From CAYNEO01 sp964396245 (lineage in GTDB: Bacteria; Zixibacteria; MSB-5A5; GN15; FEB-12), in NCBI GenBank assembly GCA_964396245.1, contig CAYNEO010000015.1:1-64000 (forward strand): a stretch of 64,000 nucleotides of DNA, given 5' to 3'. Each line of letters opens with the position of its first letter. Position 1 is the first letter of the stretch. The position numbers were made by a program, and so were the translations under genes. Of the stretch, positions 34,366 through 41,929 are shown in pieces. Under the pieces are notes generated by a model, which worked only from the letters and a program-made list of their open reading frames with translations, was not told the DNA's origin and made no database searches.

Positions 34366-35646
34366 ATGGCCAAGACATTGAAAGAGAAGCTCGGTGAACA
34401 GATACCGAAGCTTCGGGAAGATCGGACCAAACTGGTCAAAACACACGGAGACACTGAAATCTCCAAGGTATCCATTGCCCAGGCGATCGGCGGTATGCGC
34501 GGCGTCAAGGCGATGGTTTGTGATACCTCAGTGGTCGAGCCCGATAAGGGTCTTATCATTCGCGGCATTCCGATTTTGAAGCTGACTGACAAGCTGCCGG
34601 AAGAGATTTTCTGGCTGCTCGTCACCGGTGAGCTGCCGTCGGCCGACGAACTCACGACGTTTCAGTCGGAACTGAAGGCACACGGCGAAGTCCCGAATTA
34701 CGTCTGGAAAGTTCTCAAGGCCATGCCGAAAACATCGCACCCGATGGCCATGCTCGACACTGCTATTCTGGCGATGGAAAATGAGTCCGCATTCCGCGAG
34801 CGCTATGCCAAAGGAATGACCAAGACAGAATACTGGGAACCGACTCTCGAGGATGCCATGCGCGTGATGGGCACCATTCACACGATCGCTGCCGGCGTCT
34901 ATCGCATCAGGTACAAGAAGGGTGATCTGATCGAGCCGACAAAGAAAAACGACTGGGCTGCCGATTATGCCAAGATGCTCGGTCTGCCGCCCAAGAAGGG
35001 CGTCACCGCCGACATGATGCGCCTCTACCTCGTCCTGCACTGCGACCATGAAGGCGGCAACGTCTCCGCCAACACCTGCCATACGGTGGGTTCGGCGCTG
35101 TCTGACGCCTTCTATGCGGTCTCGGCAGGATTGAACGGCCTCGCCGGCCCCCTGCACGGACTGGCCAACCAGGAGTGCTTGAACTGGGTTCTCCAGACCA
35201 TGGAGAAGTTCGGTGGCGCCCCGACTGAAGACGAGATTCGCGACTATGCATGGGAAACGCTGAACGGCGGCAAGGTGATTCCGGGCTACGGTCACGCCGT
35301 TCTCCGTGTCACCGATCCTCGCTACACCGCCTTCCTCGAGTTCGGCAAGAAGCACCTTCAGAAAGATCCGGTCTACCAGACGGTCGCGCGCGTGTACAAG
35401 GTCGTACCGGAAGTGCTCAAGGAGCACGGCAAGGCTGCCAACCCGTGGCCGAATGTCGACGCCGGTTCGGGCGCCATCCTGTACAACTTCGGTTTGAAGG
35501 AATTCGAGTACTACACGGTGCTGTTCTCGGTCTCGCGTTCGATGGGTATGCTGTCTCAGCTGGTCATCAACCGCGCTCTCGGAACGCCGATCACCCGGCC
35601 GAAATCCGTCAGCACGAAGTGGCTCTGGGATCAGGTAAAAAAGTAA
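34366..35646 (+). CDS. gltA: citrate synthase, eukaryotic (mitochondrial) type
   Basis: Citrate synthase condenses oxaloacetate and acetyl-CoA. From the ATG at 34366 (ribosome site AAAGGAG) the product has 426 residues. It is strikingly close to the mitochondrial enzyme and unlike the E. coli or Bacillus types. Shared phrases include the catalytic His in SDHEGGNVSA-like HCDHEGGNVSANTCH, NGLAGPLHGLANQE, VPGYGHAVLR-like IPGYGHAVLRVTDPRYT, and NPWPNVDAGSG with the catalytic Asp. I know this type from some FCB and deltaproteobacterial genomes as well. A strong bidirectional terminator follows 24 bases after the stop. Confidence 0.95.
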   Translation: MAKTLKEKLGEQIPKLREDRTKLVKTHGDTEISKVSIAQAIGGMRGVKAMVCDTSVVEPDKGLIIRGIPILKLTDKLPEEIFWLLVTGELPSADELTTFQSELKAHGEVPNYVWKVLKAMPKTSHPMAMLDTAILAMENESAFRERYAKGMTKTEYWEPTLEDAMRVMGTIHTIAAGVYRIRYKKGDLIEPTKKNDWAADYAKMLGLPPKKGVTADMMRLYLVLHCDHEGGNVSANTCHTVGSALSDAFYAVSAGLNGLAGPLHGLANQECLNWVLQTMEKFGGAPTEDEIRDYAWETLNGGKVIPGYGHAVLRVTDPRYTAFLEFGKKHLQKDPVYQTVARVYKVVPEVLKEHGKAANPWPNVDAGSGAILYNFGLKEFEYYTVLFSVSRSMGMLSQLVINRALGTPITRPKSVSTKWLWDQVKK

Positions 35647-35662
35647 ATCACCATCATCCCAT

Positions 35663-35698
35663 AAAAAAAGAGCGGCCCTTTCCAGGGCCGCTTTTTTT
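35663..35698. terminator. bidirectional terminator between gltA and histidine kinase
   Basis: AGCGGCCCT (35671-35679) pairs with AGGGCCGCT (35684-35692) around TTCC, with seven T after it and an A run before it. It serves the plus-strand gltA and the minus-strand kinase, whose stop overlaps the T run. Confidence 0.9.
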
Positions 35699-37730
35699 AT
35701 TCGGCTGAATATAGCGGCAGGGTGATCTTGAAATCGGCTCCTCCCCACTCACTCTCGCCGACAGTGACATCGCCGCCCGCATCGGTAATGATCCGGTGCA
35801 CCGTGGGCAACCCGAGTCCCGTCCCTGATTCCTTTGTGGTGAAATACGGGCTGAAGACTTTATCTCTTATGTCCGGTGAAATCCCCGGCCCGTTGTCAAT
35901 AAAATGGATGGTGCAGACCGAGCCCTCCGCCGTACCCCTGATACTTATTTTCCCCGGCCTGCCGGCGAAGGCTTCTTTGCTGTTGTTGAAGAGATTCAGA
36001 AAAACCTGCCGAAGCTTGTTTTTGTCGACCGCGACGCCGACATCCGGCATATCCCCGATTGACAGTTCAATGTTGAGCTTTTCCGCCTCCACTCTCAGGA
36101 AATCCGCAACTTCGGTGATGACGCCGTGAAGCATCACATGCGCCTGTCCCCGCCGATCTTCGCGAGCCAGGGCCAGGAACCGCGTGATAATGTCATTCAG
36201 TCGCCTGGTTTCCGAGCGAATCTTTTGCGTGAAGCCGAGATATTCGTCTGACCGATCGGTCGGCGAGAACTCCGACGCCAGTCTCTGCGCCGCAATTGAA
36301 ATCGTATTCAGCGGATTGCGAATCTCATGGGCGACCCCGGCCGCCAGATTGCCCATCTCCGACAGACGTTCCTTGCGTGTGGCAGCGAGTTCGTATTCTC
36401 TGAAACGCGTGATATCGTAGGCAACCAGGACAAGTGACGGAGGACCGGCGGACTCCTCTTCCACTTTTGACCCAACAATAAGGAGCCGTTTGGTACCGTC
36501 CCTGCCCGGGAGGCTTATTTCAATTTCATCCGGTTTCGCGCCGCGCAGCGCATATTCTTCCAGGCTCAGAATTTCGACCGGGACAAGTTCGGTAAAACGC
36601 TTGCCGGTCACCCCGTGCATGTCGAATATCGCTTCGAAAGCCCGGTTAGCCATGGTAATGACCCCCGCACCATCGACGACCGCAACGCCCGTATGCATTT
36701 GCTCGAAGATACGGTCGGTCACCGATTTCATCCGCGTGTACCGAAGGCTGATCTCTTTTCGTTTTTCGCGGCTGTTGAGATACAGAAGGACAACGAGCAG
36801 GAGAACGAACAGCACGACTGCCAGGGCGAGCATCTGCCGGTCGAAGCCGCGTGAAATGGAGTAATACTCTTTGAGTGAAAGACCAACGCGAAACAGCCCG
36901 AACGGGTACTGCTCGGTTGAAAACGGACGCACCAGTTCCAGCACCCGCTCTCCTTGAAAGTCGTTGACACGGCTGACAATGCTGTCGCTGTCGAGAGCCT
37001 TCTTCAAGAACGGATCAGACTCGATGGCAAGGAGGTTGCCGGGTTTCCGCGAGGCAAAGATGATTCCGTCGGTTGACTGATATATGATATATACCACCCC
37101 CTGCTCCTGCGCCATCTTCTGCGCGAGGTAGCCAATCCCGGTTTCTTTGAGCGCTTCACCGTAGTAGAGCGCATCGACAGCTATTACCACGACGCGATCC
37201 AGACGGTTCGTAAGTTCGAGATAGTAGTGCGTCATTTCTCCGGCGGGGCCGCCCTCGTCGAGCAGAAGCACATAGTTGGATTCCGGATTGGCGATTAGTT
37301 GCTTGACTTCGTTCTCTACGAAAGCCGGCGGCCGCGTACGCGGACCGCGGGCCATGGCTTCGTGTGCGAGAGTGGAATCGAGCCGGTAGACGTAGACGCC
37401 GTAGATATCGTGCATCTGGGCAAACTTCATCAAGTCGGCATCGGTCATCTTATCGAGGTCTACTTCCGCCAGTGTCGAAACCAGATCGCTGTACCGCGAG
37501 GTTACCAGCCGGTCATAGAAACCTTCCGACGTGATGGCGTTCCGTGATGCCTGCGCCAGCGCTTCGGTAAACGCTTTGCCCTGGACAACCAGCAGCCGGA
37601 AAGAGTCGGTTCGGCTCTCGCTAATCCCGACCCAGGTCAGGCCGAACACGGCCAGCGCCAAGGCGACGGCGACAAAAGACACAAATCGCCGGCTGAGCCC
37701 CATCGATTGAGGTTTATCTGAAATCGCCAT
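35697..37730 (-). CDS. membrane sensor histidine kinase with PAS domain
   Basis: The 677-residue product has two membrane helices (about 15-37 and 303-322) enclosing a periplasmic sensor of about 260 residues with no domain I recognise. After them come a PAS domain (about 335-450), a HisKA domain with GVAHEIRNPLN (His468) and an HATPase domain with NLFNNSKEAF, DNGPGISPDIRD and TTKESGTGLGLPTVHRI. It is thus a complete NtrB-like kinase. No response regulator gene adjoins it. The upstream gene, 47 bases away, is another kinase of similar design, so the pair may have arisen by duplication or act together. Confidence 0.9.
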   Translation of the reverse strand: MAISDKPQSMGLSRRFVSFVAVALALAVFGLTWVGISESRTDSFRLLVVQGKAFTEALAQASRNAITSEGFYDRLVTSRYSDLVSTLAEVDLDKMTDADLMKFAQMHDIYGVYVYRLDSTLAHEAMARGPRTRPPAFVENEVKQLIANPESNYVLLLDEGGPAGEMTHYYLELTNRLDRVVVIAVDALYYGEALKETGIGYLAQKMAQEQGVVYIIYQSTDGIIFASRKPGNLLAIESDPFLKKALDSDSIVSRVNDFQGERVLELVRPFSTEQYPFGLFRVGLSLKEYYSISRGFDRQMLALAVVLFVLLLVVLLYLNSREKRKEISLRYTRMKSVTDRIFEQMHTGVAVVDGAGVITMANRAFEAIFDMHGVTGKRFTELVPVEILSLEEYALRGAKPDEIEISLPGRDGTKRLLIVGSKVEEESAGPPSLVLVAYDITRFREYELAATRKERLSEMGNLAAGVAHEIRNPLNTISIAAQRLASEFSPTDRSDEYLGFTQKIRSETRRLNDIITRFLALAREDRRGQAHVMLHGVITEVADFLRVEAEKLNIELSIGDMPDVGVAVDKNKLRQVFLNLFNNSKEAFAGRPGKISIRGTAEGSVCTIHFIDNGPGISPDIRDKVFSPYFTTKESGTGLGLPTVHRIITDAGGDVTVGESEWGGADFKITLPLYSAE

Positions 37731-37777
37731 GGCTGAAAGCTATCCAGTCCGGTATCGACTGGCAAGAAAAAGTTCGG

Positions 37778-39733
37778 TTACACTGTCGCGTTGGCGTTTG
37801 CAGCCGGGGTCGTTTCGGGGGACCCGACCGGTAAGTGCTCGAACGGAAGCGTGAAATAGAATTTTGCGCCCCCATCAGGCTCGTACCCGATATTGCCCGC
37901 GTGGGCGTCGACAATTCGGCGGCAGGTTATGAGGCCGATTCCGTGTCCCTTGCGTTTGGTGGTAAAACGCTTCTCGAAGAGATCTCCGCGCCTGTCCTCA
38001 GGAACGCCCGGACCCCGGTCGGCTACTTCAACCCGGGCGTAATGTGTACCGGCGATTTCAACAACAGACGTTTCGACCGTGACTGTCCGGTCGACACCTT
38101 CAGCACTAACCGCATCGGCAGCGTTGAAAATCAGGTTCACCAGCAATTGCTGAATCTGACCGGGATCAAATTCCACCAGAGGAAGATCGGCCGAGAGTGA
38201 GGTTTTGAATTGAATTTCGTCGAACCGATTCTGGGGTTTGAGAAATGCCAGGATATTTTCAACGAGCTGGTTGAGATCCGCCTTTTCGAAATAGAGCTGA
38301 TCCTGAGGTAGGTCCATGAGACCGTCGGCGAAGCGAGCTATCTTGTCGACCGTATCGCTCATGATCTGCAGCTTTTTATCGATCTTCTCGCCGTCCCCCT
38401 TGCGCAAAATGATCGGCATCAGGTCCAGATTTCCGGCGAGAATAGCCAGGTAGTTATTGATTTCATGCGCAATATCCCCGGCCATTTCTCCTCTCGTACA
38501 ATATCGATCGATACGTATCATCATCTCCTGGAAGCTGGCGCTCTCGGAAATGTCACGAATGATGTACAGGTATGCTGTCACATTGCCATCGCGACCCACA
38601 ACCGGTGCATGGACGACGTACGCCGGGAATGAGGATCCGTCGGCGCGGCGACAGCGAGCGTCAAAGTCGGCTGCTGCGGAGGCATCATCGATGGCAGCGG
38701 GTCGATCTTTCGGGACGCCGGCGAAGAGGCCGGTGATGGGCTCACCTACCACCTCACTGTTGGCATAACCAAACGCCTCGGTTGCAGTGCGATTGAACAG
38801 CATAATCTGTCCGTCGACCGTCGCGGCGACCACCGGAAACGGAGACGAATCGATCAGCGTGGCCAGGAACAACTGGGATTCAATCAGATTCAGGTTGATT
38901 TTCTTAAGCCGCGTCGTATAAGCCTTCAGCTTTTGCTGATTATCCCAGAGTTTGCGGGTCATCCGATTGAAAGCGCTGACAAGGCTGTTGATCTCGTTAT
39001 CGGTGTCCGTTTCGATCAGGTAGAACAGTTCCCCGGCCGCTGTTTTGTCGAGTCCCCGCATCAGTCGCTGCATCGGTATTCTCACGCGAACGTGAATCAG
39101 GTAGACCGTCAACAGGGACAGCAGCGTGGAAACGAGAAATAGCAGGAATATCGCGTACCAAAGGTTCGAACGTTCTGAAACGACGAGCCCCGGCTCCGAA
39201 ATGGATATCAGCACGGCGGGGCGTCCCGAGAAATCGCCGAGACTGGTGTAAAAAACCGATTGCGGCGTTCCGTGATTTGTGGAGAGAGTGAATCCGGCCG
39301 GCTGTTTTACGACATGGGCGGCAACCGAATAATCGATCAAGCCTGCTGATTGTGTGGCATCGCCATAGTCCTGCCCCTCTTCGCGGTCGTAGAAGTAAGC
39401 GCTCTCCAGCCGGGCCTCTTCACCAAGGCGAAGAATGCTCGCCGCGGCTACCCCTTTGTGGGTCGCCAGAAGATCGTTTATTCGCCCGGCGAGACTGTCG
39501 CTCACGATTCCCGGCTTCAGGTTCTCGGATGACTGACTCAGTTCAGCGACTTGTTGACCAAGCGTCAGCACCTGTCGTTTCGTGACTTCGAATCCGGATT
39601 CGACCGGGCCGTGAGAACGCGGAAAGAAAACGACAATCACCACGGCGATGAAGACGAATACGACCTGAAGAAATATGAGGCTGCTCAGCCTGGCGTAAAA
39701 CGACGGCTTCTTGTCTATGATGCTCACACCCAT
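37778..39733 (-). CDS. membrane sensor histidine kinase with HAMP and PAS domains
   Basis: The product (651 residues from the ATG at 39733; a GTG at 39766 would add 11) has two membrane helices around a sensor of about 150 residues, a HAMP linker (MQRLMRGLDKTAAGELFYLIETDTDNEINSL region), a PAS domain with PFPVVAATVDGQI, and a kinase core with AGDIAHEINNYLA (His423), NLIFNAADAV, VADRGPGVPED and TTKRKGHGIGLITCR. The acceptor box with EINNYL is of the type seen in kinases that track membrane or nitrogen signals, but the signal cannot be guessed. It precedes the second kinase by 47 bases. Confidence 0.88.
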   Translation of the reverse strand: MGVSIIDKKPSFYARLSSLIFLQVVFVFIAVVIVVFFPRSHGPVESGFEVTKRQVLTLGQQVAELSQSSENLKPGIVSDSLAGRINDLLATHKGVAAASILRLGEEARLESAYFYDREEGQDYGDATQSAGLIDYSVAAHVVKQPAGFTLSTNHGTPQSVFYTSLGDFSGRPAVLISISEPGLVVSERSNLWYAIFLLFLVSTLLSLLTVYLIHVRVRIPMQRLMRGLDKTAAGELFYLIETDTDNEINSLVSAFNRMTRKLWDNQQKLKAYTTRLKKINLNLIESQLFLATLIDSSPFPVVAATVDGQIMLFNRTATEAFGYANSEVVGEPITGLFAGVPKDRPAAIDDASAAADFDARCRRADGSSFPAYVVHAPVVGRDGNVTAYLYIIRDISESASFQEMMIRIDRYCTRGEMAGDIAHEINNYLAILAGNLDLMPIILRKGDGEKIDKKLQIMSDTVDKIARFADGLMDLPQDQLYFEKADLNQLVENILAFLKPQNRFDEIQFKTSLSADLPLVEFDPGQIQQLLVNLIFNAADAVSAEGVDRTVTVETSVVEIAGTHYARVEVADRGPGVPEDRRGDLFEKRFTTKRKGHGIGLITCRRIVDAHAGNIGYEPDGGAKFYFTLPFEHLPVGSPETTPAANANATV

Positions 39734-39802
39734 AGTTAACTTCGCAGTTAACCGTTGTATCGGCACCAGACGGATTTATTTGATGGAATGAAAATTAAAA
39801 AG

Positions 39803-39874
39803 TAGGGAGTGGTGGAGGGGGGATGCCCGACTCTAACGTCAGGTGGCTGGTAAACCAGCACTCACCACTCCCTA
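39803..39874. ncRNA. 72-base branched inverted-repeat element, candidate RNA
   Basis: A perfect 12-bp closing stem joins 39803-39814 to 39863-39874. Inside it three small hairpins can form: GGG/CCC at 39820-39828, GAC/GTC at 39829-39840, and GCTGG/CCAGC at 39846-39859 with a four-base loop. The layout resembles a cloverleaf, but there is no T-loop consensus and the closing stem is too long for a tRNA. The strand is not known; a short T run follows on either strand. Confidence 0.45.
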
Positions 39875-40223
39875 AATTTTCGCTAGAGAAACTTCTCGAA
39901 TAGTAACTGAGCAAGATACATGCCCAGCCTCTGACGGACAGGTAAATTGAATTTCCGGTTTAAATATAAGCCGTAACATACGTGTTGGCAACCTTAAAAG
40001 CGCCACCCGAGGGCGTGAGGCCCTTGTCGGGGTACCAGACAACGGGCAATCATATGCAGTATTCTGCAGAGTCCCCCCGATTATTATAGTATCCTGATCT
40101 GATAAATTTTTGGGCGGCATGTAGTTAGTCTACAGAACGATAGCGTCGTCGAAATCCTCAATCGGATGAGAACTGCCGGCGCAAGGGCTGCGACGAAGAA
40201 CTTTCTTGGCTGGAATCCGGAGC

Positions 40224-40256
40224 AAAAAAAGGCCGGCGTGATCGACGCCGGCCTTT
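40224..40256 (-). terminator. terminator of the RskA-like lipoprotein gene
   Basis: AAAGGCCGGCGT (40228-40239) pairs with ACGCCGGCCTTT (40245-40256), a 12-bp stem, with seven T on the minus strand after it. It is 20 bases past the stop. Confidence 0.88.
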
Positions 40257-40276
40257 AATTCTCTATCCAACAAATG

Positions 40277-41734
40277 TCAGAATCTGTCAATCTTGCTGAC
40301 TATTACCTTCGGGAAACCGCGCAGATCAAGGTCGCTTGATTGGGTCCACGGGGTCATGGTAATGCTCACCAGAGACGAGGAGATGGTGCTCCGACTGTCG
40401 GGCACCGATTGAATGAACACGAAGAGCGGGAAGTTGCTATTTGAATTGTAGTTATCCGGCTCGAGCGTAATGAAGACTGTCCCCACGTTGCCGCTGGAAA
40501 ATGGCATGAAATTCACGCTCGAGACCCCAAGATCAGCCATCAGTGTTGCAGAATCGAGGAAATCTTCCCCGGGGTACTGCGGCCACTGATCGGAGACACC
40601 ATAACCGCTACCGTCGTCGTCAGGTTCGGTAATATTCGTGAACGCACCTGTCGTCAGAAGGGCTCCAGTCGCCCCCGGAATGTAGACGTTGTTGGCCGTA
40701 TTGTACGGCCAGGCAGGCGGGGTAAGACGGGCGTCTACGACGTTCGTGTCGACATAAGGAGAGACTACCCAGCCCTTGTACTTCCATCCCCAGGCAGAAT
40801 AGTCCGGCAATCCGAATTCATCCTGAGTGAAGATATCGAGTACATCGGTGTGCGGAATCGTATCGAATGAGTCGAACCTGATAGTCCTCAGCGTGTAAGG
40901 CGGAATTGAGTCGATGAGACTGTCAATATGGTAACGAAAACCTATGTGCTTGCGGACCGGGCCAAGAAGCAACGTATCCGGCCCATAAACGACGTCTGTG
41001 CTGTCCAGCCACGTGGAATCGACAGCCCACTCCTGCAACTCATAAATCTGGTCTTTGTCGAGAGTGTCGCAACTGATAGTATCGATAACGAGCGGAATCA
41101 CCGATGTCGTTTCAACCTGACACTCGATGGTGAATGTCCGCAGCCTGGTCGAATCAATGGTGATCGTGGCGCCAACAGTATCCGGGTAGTACTTGTTCCC
41201 GACCTGGTACGATGTAAACCAGACACCGTGGCCGTCATTGGAACTGCGACTTTGATCGGATACGGCTTCCATGTTAAACCGTACGATAGCCTCGTAAAGG
41301 GTGTCCTTGTCCGGGAAAATCATATTGATAGCATTCTCTTCCGGATTGGTCACGGCGTCAAGAAGCATGATCGGCCCGGGGCTGGCCGTATTGTTGTCGG
41401 GGTTTGTTTCCACCGAAATGAACATGCTCGAATAGTTGAAGATATCTTCCTCAAGTGTAAAGGTCGACGACCGCGGGCTGCCGTCGAGAGCAAGGAACTG
41501 CGACTCGTCGGAATTGTACTCAAACTTGCCCAGAGAAACGGTGTCGTTATCGTCGGCCACCCACAACTCGTAAGCCATCCCGGTGGGCAGGGTCGGCAAA
41601 CGTTGAGCGGAGAGCGAGACTTCGGTTCTGGAGACGCCGCTCAGCACGTCGTCGGGCTGGCTGCAGCTCCAGATGAAGGTGATAGCAATAAGGCTTAGTG
41701 CCAGGAAAACCAATCGAATGTTGCGCCTTGGCAT
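40277..41734 (-). CDS. large lipoprotein with RskA-like N-terminal region
   Basis: From the ATG at 41734 the product has 485 residues. A hydrophobic segment (about 8-22) ends IWSC, a plausible lipobox, so the protein is probably anchored to a membrane by lipid. Residues about 40-125 (RLPTLPTGMAYELWV...LGKFEYNSDE...ASPGPIMLLDA) look like the extracellular part of anti-sigma-K factors (RskA family), yet there is no zinc-binding anti-sigma domain. The remainder is rich in Asp, Thr and aromatic residues, secreted-type, and unrecognised. The gene stands alone behind its own promoter and terminator. Confidence 0.7.
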   Translation of the reverse strand: MPRRNIRLVFLALSLIAITFIWSCSQPDDVLSGVSRTEVSLSAQRLPTLPTGMAYELWVADDNDTVSLGKFEYNSDESQFLALDGSPRSSTFTLEEDIFNYSSMFISVETNPDNNTASPGPIMLLDAVTNPEENAINMIFPDKDTLYEAIVRFNMEAVSDQSRSSNDGHGVWFTSYQVGNKYYPDTVGATITIDSTRLRTFTIECQVETTSVIPLVIDTISCDTLDKDQIYELQEWAVDSTWLDSTDVVYGPDTLLLGPVRKHIGFRYHIDSLIDSIPPYTLRTIRFDSFDTIPHTDVLDIFTQDEFGLPDYSAWGWKYKGWVVSPYVDTNVVDARLTPPAWPYNTANNVYIPGATGALLTTGAFTNITEPDDDGSGYGVSDQWPQYPGEDFLDSATLMADLGVSSVNFMPFSSGNVGTVFITLEPDNYNSNSNFPLFVFIQSVPDSRSTISSSLVSITMTPWTQSSDLDLRGFPKVIVSKIDRF

Positions 41735-41796
41735 GTATCTCTTCCTCCTCCGGCAATCCGGAATCATTAACCCATGTTCAAAATCGCGAAGTAAAA

Positions 41797-41825
41797 GTAT
41801 AATACGCCGGCTAACCGGGTGTCAA
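41797..41825 (-). promoter_or_regulatory. promoter of the RskA-like lipoprotein gene
   Basis: On the minus strand a perfect TTGACA (41825-41820) is followed after 15 bases by TATTAT (41804-41799) or after 17 by TTATAC (41802-41797). Transcription would start near 41790, a leader of about 55 bases. Confidence 0.6.
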
Positions 41826-41929
41826 GCCTTTATTCGCGATGCAATTGGCCGTCATAGGGACGATTCAGCCTCCCGAAACCGTTTAAAGAAATTGCTCGCG
41901 TCGTCGATATTATTCATAAACTTTCACTT

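Larger units (their letters stand above)
39767..40276. other. 510-base gap with structured elements, no protein gene
   Basis: No coding sequence is convincing: reading frames here are short and of odd composition. The stretch holds the branched inverted-repeat element at 39803-39874, a hairpin in which CCCGAGGGC (40006-40014) pairs with GCCC (40020-40023) and TCGGG (40027-40031), a minus-strand TATAAT at 40088-40083 without a good -35, and the terminator of the RskA-like gene (40224-40256). A structured RNA transcribed leftward from near 40076, or a long leader of the kinase gene, would explain these. Confidence 0.45.

Noticed and set aside
34528..35748. A 406-codon open frame on the minus strand opposite citrate synthase
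   Set aside because: It runs entirely antisense to a certain gene, has no recognisable domain, and is explained by GC-rich third positions.
39803..39874. tRNA gene
   Set aside because: The closing stem is 12 bp, the T-loop consensus is missing and no anticodon arm of five pairs can be drawn.
39872..40120. An 82-codon minus-strand protein
   Set aside because: No ribosome site, odd composition, and overlap with strong hairpins.
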